Assembly: GCA_020746875.1 (NCBI GenBank)
Contig: JAGTJL010000002.1
Location: 1,612,001-1,676,000, forward strand
Length of the DNA: 64,000 nucleotides
Reading direction: 5' to 3'
Source of the DNA: Rhexocercosporidium sp. MPI-PUGE-AT-0058
Taxonomy: Eukaryota; Ascomycota; Leotiomycetes; Helotiales
Shown here piece after piece: positions 61,651-64,000 of this stretch (position 1 is the first letter of the stretch; each line of letters begins with the position of its first letter). The position numbers and the translations under genes are program-made. A model generated the notes under the pieces. The model saw nothing but the letters and a program-made list of their open reading frames with translations, was not told the origin of the DNA and did no database searches.

Positions 61651-62228
61651 GTTGGGTTGGTCTGCAGCAGTGGAATTGAAGCAGAGACTGCTTCTTCCGC
61701 AGACTACTAATACTTCTGAGAATACTTCTGAGAATACTTCTGAGAAAGGATAGACGGCGACATGTCGTTTTGAAGCGGACCTTTTAGTGATGCCAAGCTA
61801 AAGAAGGGTCTACTTCTTCGTCTCAACAACAGCTTCCCTGGCCTAGCAGGTCAAGCTATCTCTTATCATGCCTGCAAGCGAGAGGCTGGTGCCGCTGACG
61901 CATTAGGATCAGACGTTCACCCCTGTTGAACATCCACACATTTTGATGCGCCTACAAATCAGAGACTCTTCGAGCTTGCACGATGTGATGCTAGAACATG
62001 GATGTTTTGATTCGAGTCAGTTGAGCGCATATGTTCTCGCAAGAAACGTTTCTAAGCGGTGCAAGCATTTCAGACATCATGTTTAGTCAAGTCCAACTCA
62101 TTCATCCACAACTCCCCTCACGGTACCAAGTAAAACATCAAATGGGAGAAGCCCATTTTTGGCATCCTCAGCAAATGAAAATCTCGATCTCATACAAGCT
62201 CTGGACAAACTTCATGTTGGAGTTCCAT
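61651..62228. other. Intergenic interval
   Basis: Promoter of the CDF gene, including a 12-base tandem repeat. Nothing else recognised. Confidence 0.5.
61711..61746. repeat. 12-base tandem repeat, three copies
   Basis: Three perfect copies of TACTTCTGAGAA, 61-96 bases upstream of the CDF start codon, so probably in its leader or core promoter. Confidence 0.9.
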
Positions 62229-62429
62229 CTATCCTCCCACGTCCAAGGCACCATGCAGATATGCTGTTCCAATGACCTCAAAAGCCGGACTCTCCTCAAA
62301 TCCTGCTACCGCAGCTTTTACATCCTGCCCAATGCAGCGTAGAATTACCGGGAGGTTACATTGTTGGAGCATGACGACTTGGTCCCCCGGGGTTGCTGCT
62401 ATCCGGTACCATTCATTGTACATGGCCAT
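62229..62429 (-). pseudogene. Possible C-terminal fragment of a HET-domain protein
   Basis: A 66-residue frame with PGDQVVMLQQCNLPVILR followed by FEVIGTAYLHGALD. This resembles the end of many fungal heterokaryon-incompatibility (HET) proteins, where PGD...VPFVLR leads to a GEAYVHGIMDGE motif. The N-terminal HET domain itself was not found in the 1.7 kb on the upstream side, so it is either a decayed fragment or part of a gene whose other exons I failed to see. Confidence 0.35.
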
Positions 62430-62648
62430 TGTCGGTCATAGCAAGACTCGCCGTTGGCTGCATCCTGCAAAATCTCTTGGAATTGCCGGTGATTTGTATC
62501 CGGAGTGGTCGAACCCTTGTGCCATTTCCCTGCCTCTTTGGGAAGTGAGATGAATGTGAGAATGTGAATGTGAATGTGCCGTTATCCTACTCCATGCCTT
62601 CGTATTGCCATTCTGTGTAGAGAACCGTTGCACAGGAACAAGACTAAT

Positions 62649-64000
62649 TTAGAGGAACTGCACTATACGCTTGCCAATCTTGGTACCAACTACAGGAGAT
62701 GTATCTGCTGCGGTACTGCACAGCGCACCAAAAAGCGTTGCGCGATAGATCAATAAAGTCCGTAATCCGTCTTCAGCCTTCGTTTGGTGCAAGACAGCTT
62801 CCACAGAGCCGGACTCCTGTTTCTGCAAACCAAAGCCTGGGGGCTCTGGCTGTGGATTACTGACAAAGCCTGGCGTTGCAAATGTCTCTTGCATCAGTTT
62901 CCTGGCTTCCTTCCTGGCATTCTCTTGGTCAAAATGCTCAAGCCAGAGGTCGACCTAGGTGGGGTCAGTGGGGATTCCCTCTGATAGAACATAAATGCTA
63001 AGGGACTATAAAGCAGAATGTTAGACTCACTTCATGAAGTTGGAACCTCAGAGCCCCTCGTGCATATAATTGATCATCAAATTCTAGAGAGTAGAAGAAG
63101 TATGGTTCTTCAAGCCACTTGATGCAAGAATGGAGTGCCAGAGGGAGCACAATGAGGGCCGCCTCATCTTTCTCTGGACCTGGCCCTCCTCCCTCCCAAG
63201 TGCCTGACGGGGTCACGAACGTATTAACGAACGTGCTGATTATGCTGTCCATCCCAACTGCATCCTCCGGGAATTTGTACAAACTTGGCATCGTATGAAG
63301 AACATGCTCCTTGGGATTTTGAAGTTCGTTCTTATGATCCATAGCCCAACAACGAGGATAATCGGCTAGAGTATCGATATTCGGAACTCCTTTGGCTTCA
63401 ATCTCGACATTCCTATCACTGCTGTATCTCTGGCGCCTCGGACTGCCTTGGTGATTTACATGCCAATACATAGAACCGCCTTTTGAGACCACATACTTGT
63501 TGAGCGTGGCAAGAATGGCCATTTTATCAAGATTGGCCCAAACAGATAAGCAGTAGCAGAGAGTCTTGGTGGCCAAAAACATGTTGATTGCCGAGGAAGG
63601 GACTGCTCGCGGCCATCGACCAGGGCAAAGGAGTAGGAGTTGCAATACCCTGCACTGTTGACTTTCGCGTAGTGTCCTCGGCTCAAACCACATATACACA
63701 GCGGACAGTCCCTTTTCCGGTTCAGTCCATTGGTCGATCTCAAGGCTTGAATTGTAGAGTGTCTTTGACGTTACGTTATGTCTACAGTACGCAAAACATT
63801 GCCAACTTTAGCAGAGTATGGAAGCAGGCGCAGATGTGGACAAAGAGTAACTCACACCCTGTAAGATGATAGCCCGGGATGTATCTTGAATGCCGCGACG
63901 AGGCCAAGGGATGGATGGTCAATAAATGATAGCTGCATATTGTTACCTCTAGCAACTGGATACTTAGCTACCATCTCGATATCATCACAACCTGCAAGTG
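62649..64000 (-). CDS. Unrecognised multi-exon gene, 5' end beyond the right edge
   Basis: Three minus-strand exons can be joined in phase: beyond 64000 to 63856, 63745-63031, and 62954-62649. The intron at 63855-63746 (GTGAGT...AAG) joins LSSYRV to LEIDQWTEPEKGLSAVYMWF. The one at 63030-62955 (GTGAGT...TAG) joins RFQLHE to VDLWLEHFDQENARKEARKL. The middle exon reads NKYVVSKGGSMYWHVNH, TLADYPRCWAMDHKNE and SCIKWLEEPYFFYSLEFDD. It looks like a cytosolic protein of mixed helix content without an obvious catalytic motif. The end at 62649 is the first stop in frame and may be wrong if another intron exists. A link to the HET-like fragment just downstream is possible but not shown. Confidence 0.55.

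Overview
The window looks like nuclear DNA of a filamentous ascomycete (Pezizomycotina; the gene set would suit a leotiomycete, but that rank is only an inference). Genes carry short GT-AG introns of about 45-130 bases, several with CTAAC/CTGAC-like branch sites. The content is typically fungal: a Zn2Cys6 regulator, GH71 alpha-1,3-glucanase, Ams1-type mannosidase, CAF120-like PH protein, alternative oxidase and a HET-type fragment. There are 24 protein-coding loci that I can support, a degraded retrotransposon gag, and two weak fragments. No rRNA, tRNA, CRISPR or bacterial-type operon was seen. Gene models were built by joining exons by eye at splice sites that keep the reading phase.

Left 6 kb: a Zn2Cys6 transcription factor running off the left edge, a broken gag relic, and an SRPK-like kinase with a one-base frameshift. 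A diverged direct repeat of about 95 bases lies on either side of the gag and kinase (near 1.0 and 6.1 kb). This is the most accessory-looking part.

6.7-14 kb: alpha/beta hydrolase, NmrA-like/isoflavone-reductase-like oxidoreductase, a disordered Ser/Pro-rich protein, and a secreted GH71 glucanase. 14.8-24.4 kb: vacuolar alpha-mannosidase (GH38), small beta-carbonic anhydrase, a Nudix hydrolase of the CoA-pyrophosphatase type, and an unrecognised 273-residue protein. 24.9-34 kb: Ctr copper transporter, GFA-family zinc protein, mitochondrial alternative oxidase, and a large secreted PL26-type rhamnogalacturonan exolyase.

34.6-56.2 kb: mostly conserved housekeeping genes: DUF726 hydrolase, Utp23 (small-subunit ribosome biogenesis), mitochondrial PP2C of the PTC7 type, CAF120-like PH protein, a single-pass membrane protein, lumazine synthase (riboflavin pathway) and a 918-residue disordered protein. 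56.2-59.8 kb is a long gene-poor gap. 59.8-64 kb: a cation diffusion facilitator with Mn-type DxxxD motifs, a possible HET-protein C-terminal fragment, and an unrecognised multi-exon gene cut by the right edge.

The genes do not form a recognisable biosynthetic cluster. Themes that recur are polysaccharide breakdown (GH71, GH38, PL26) and metal use or handling (Ctr copper, Mn-type CDF, zinc and iron enzymes). I found no convincing new multi-gene system. The best leads are the frameshifted kinase with an unusual catalytic loop, the flanking direct repeats, and the unrecognised edge gene.
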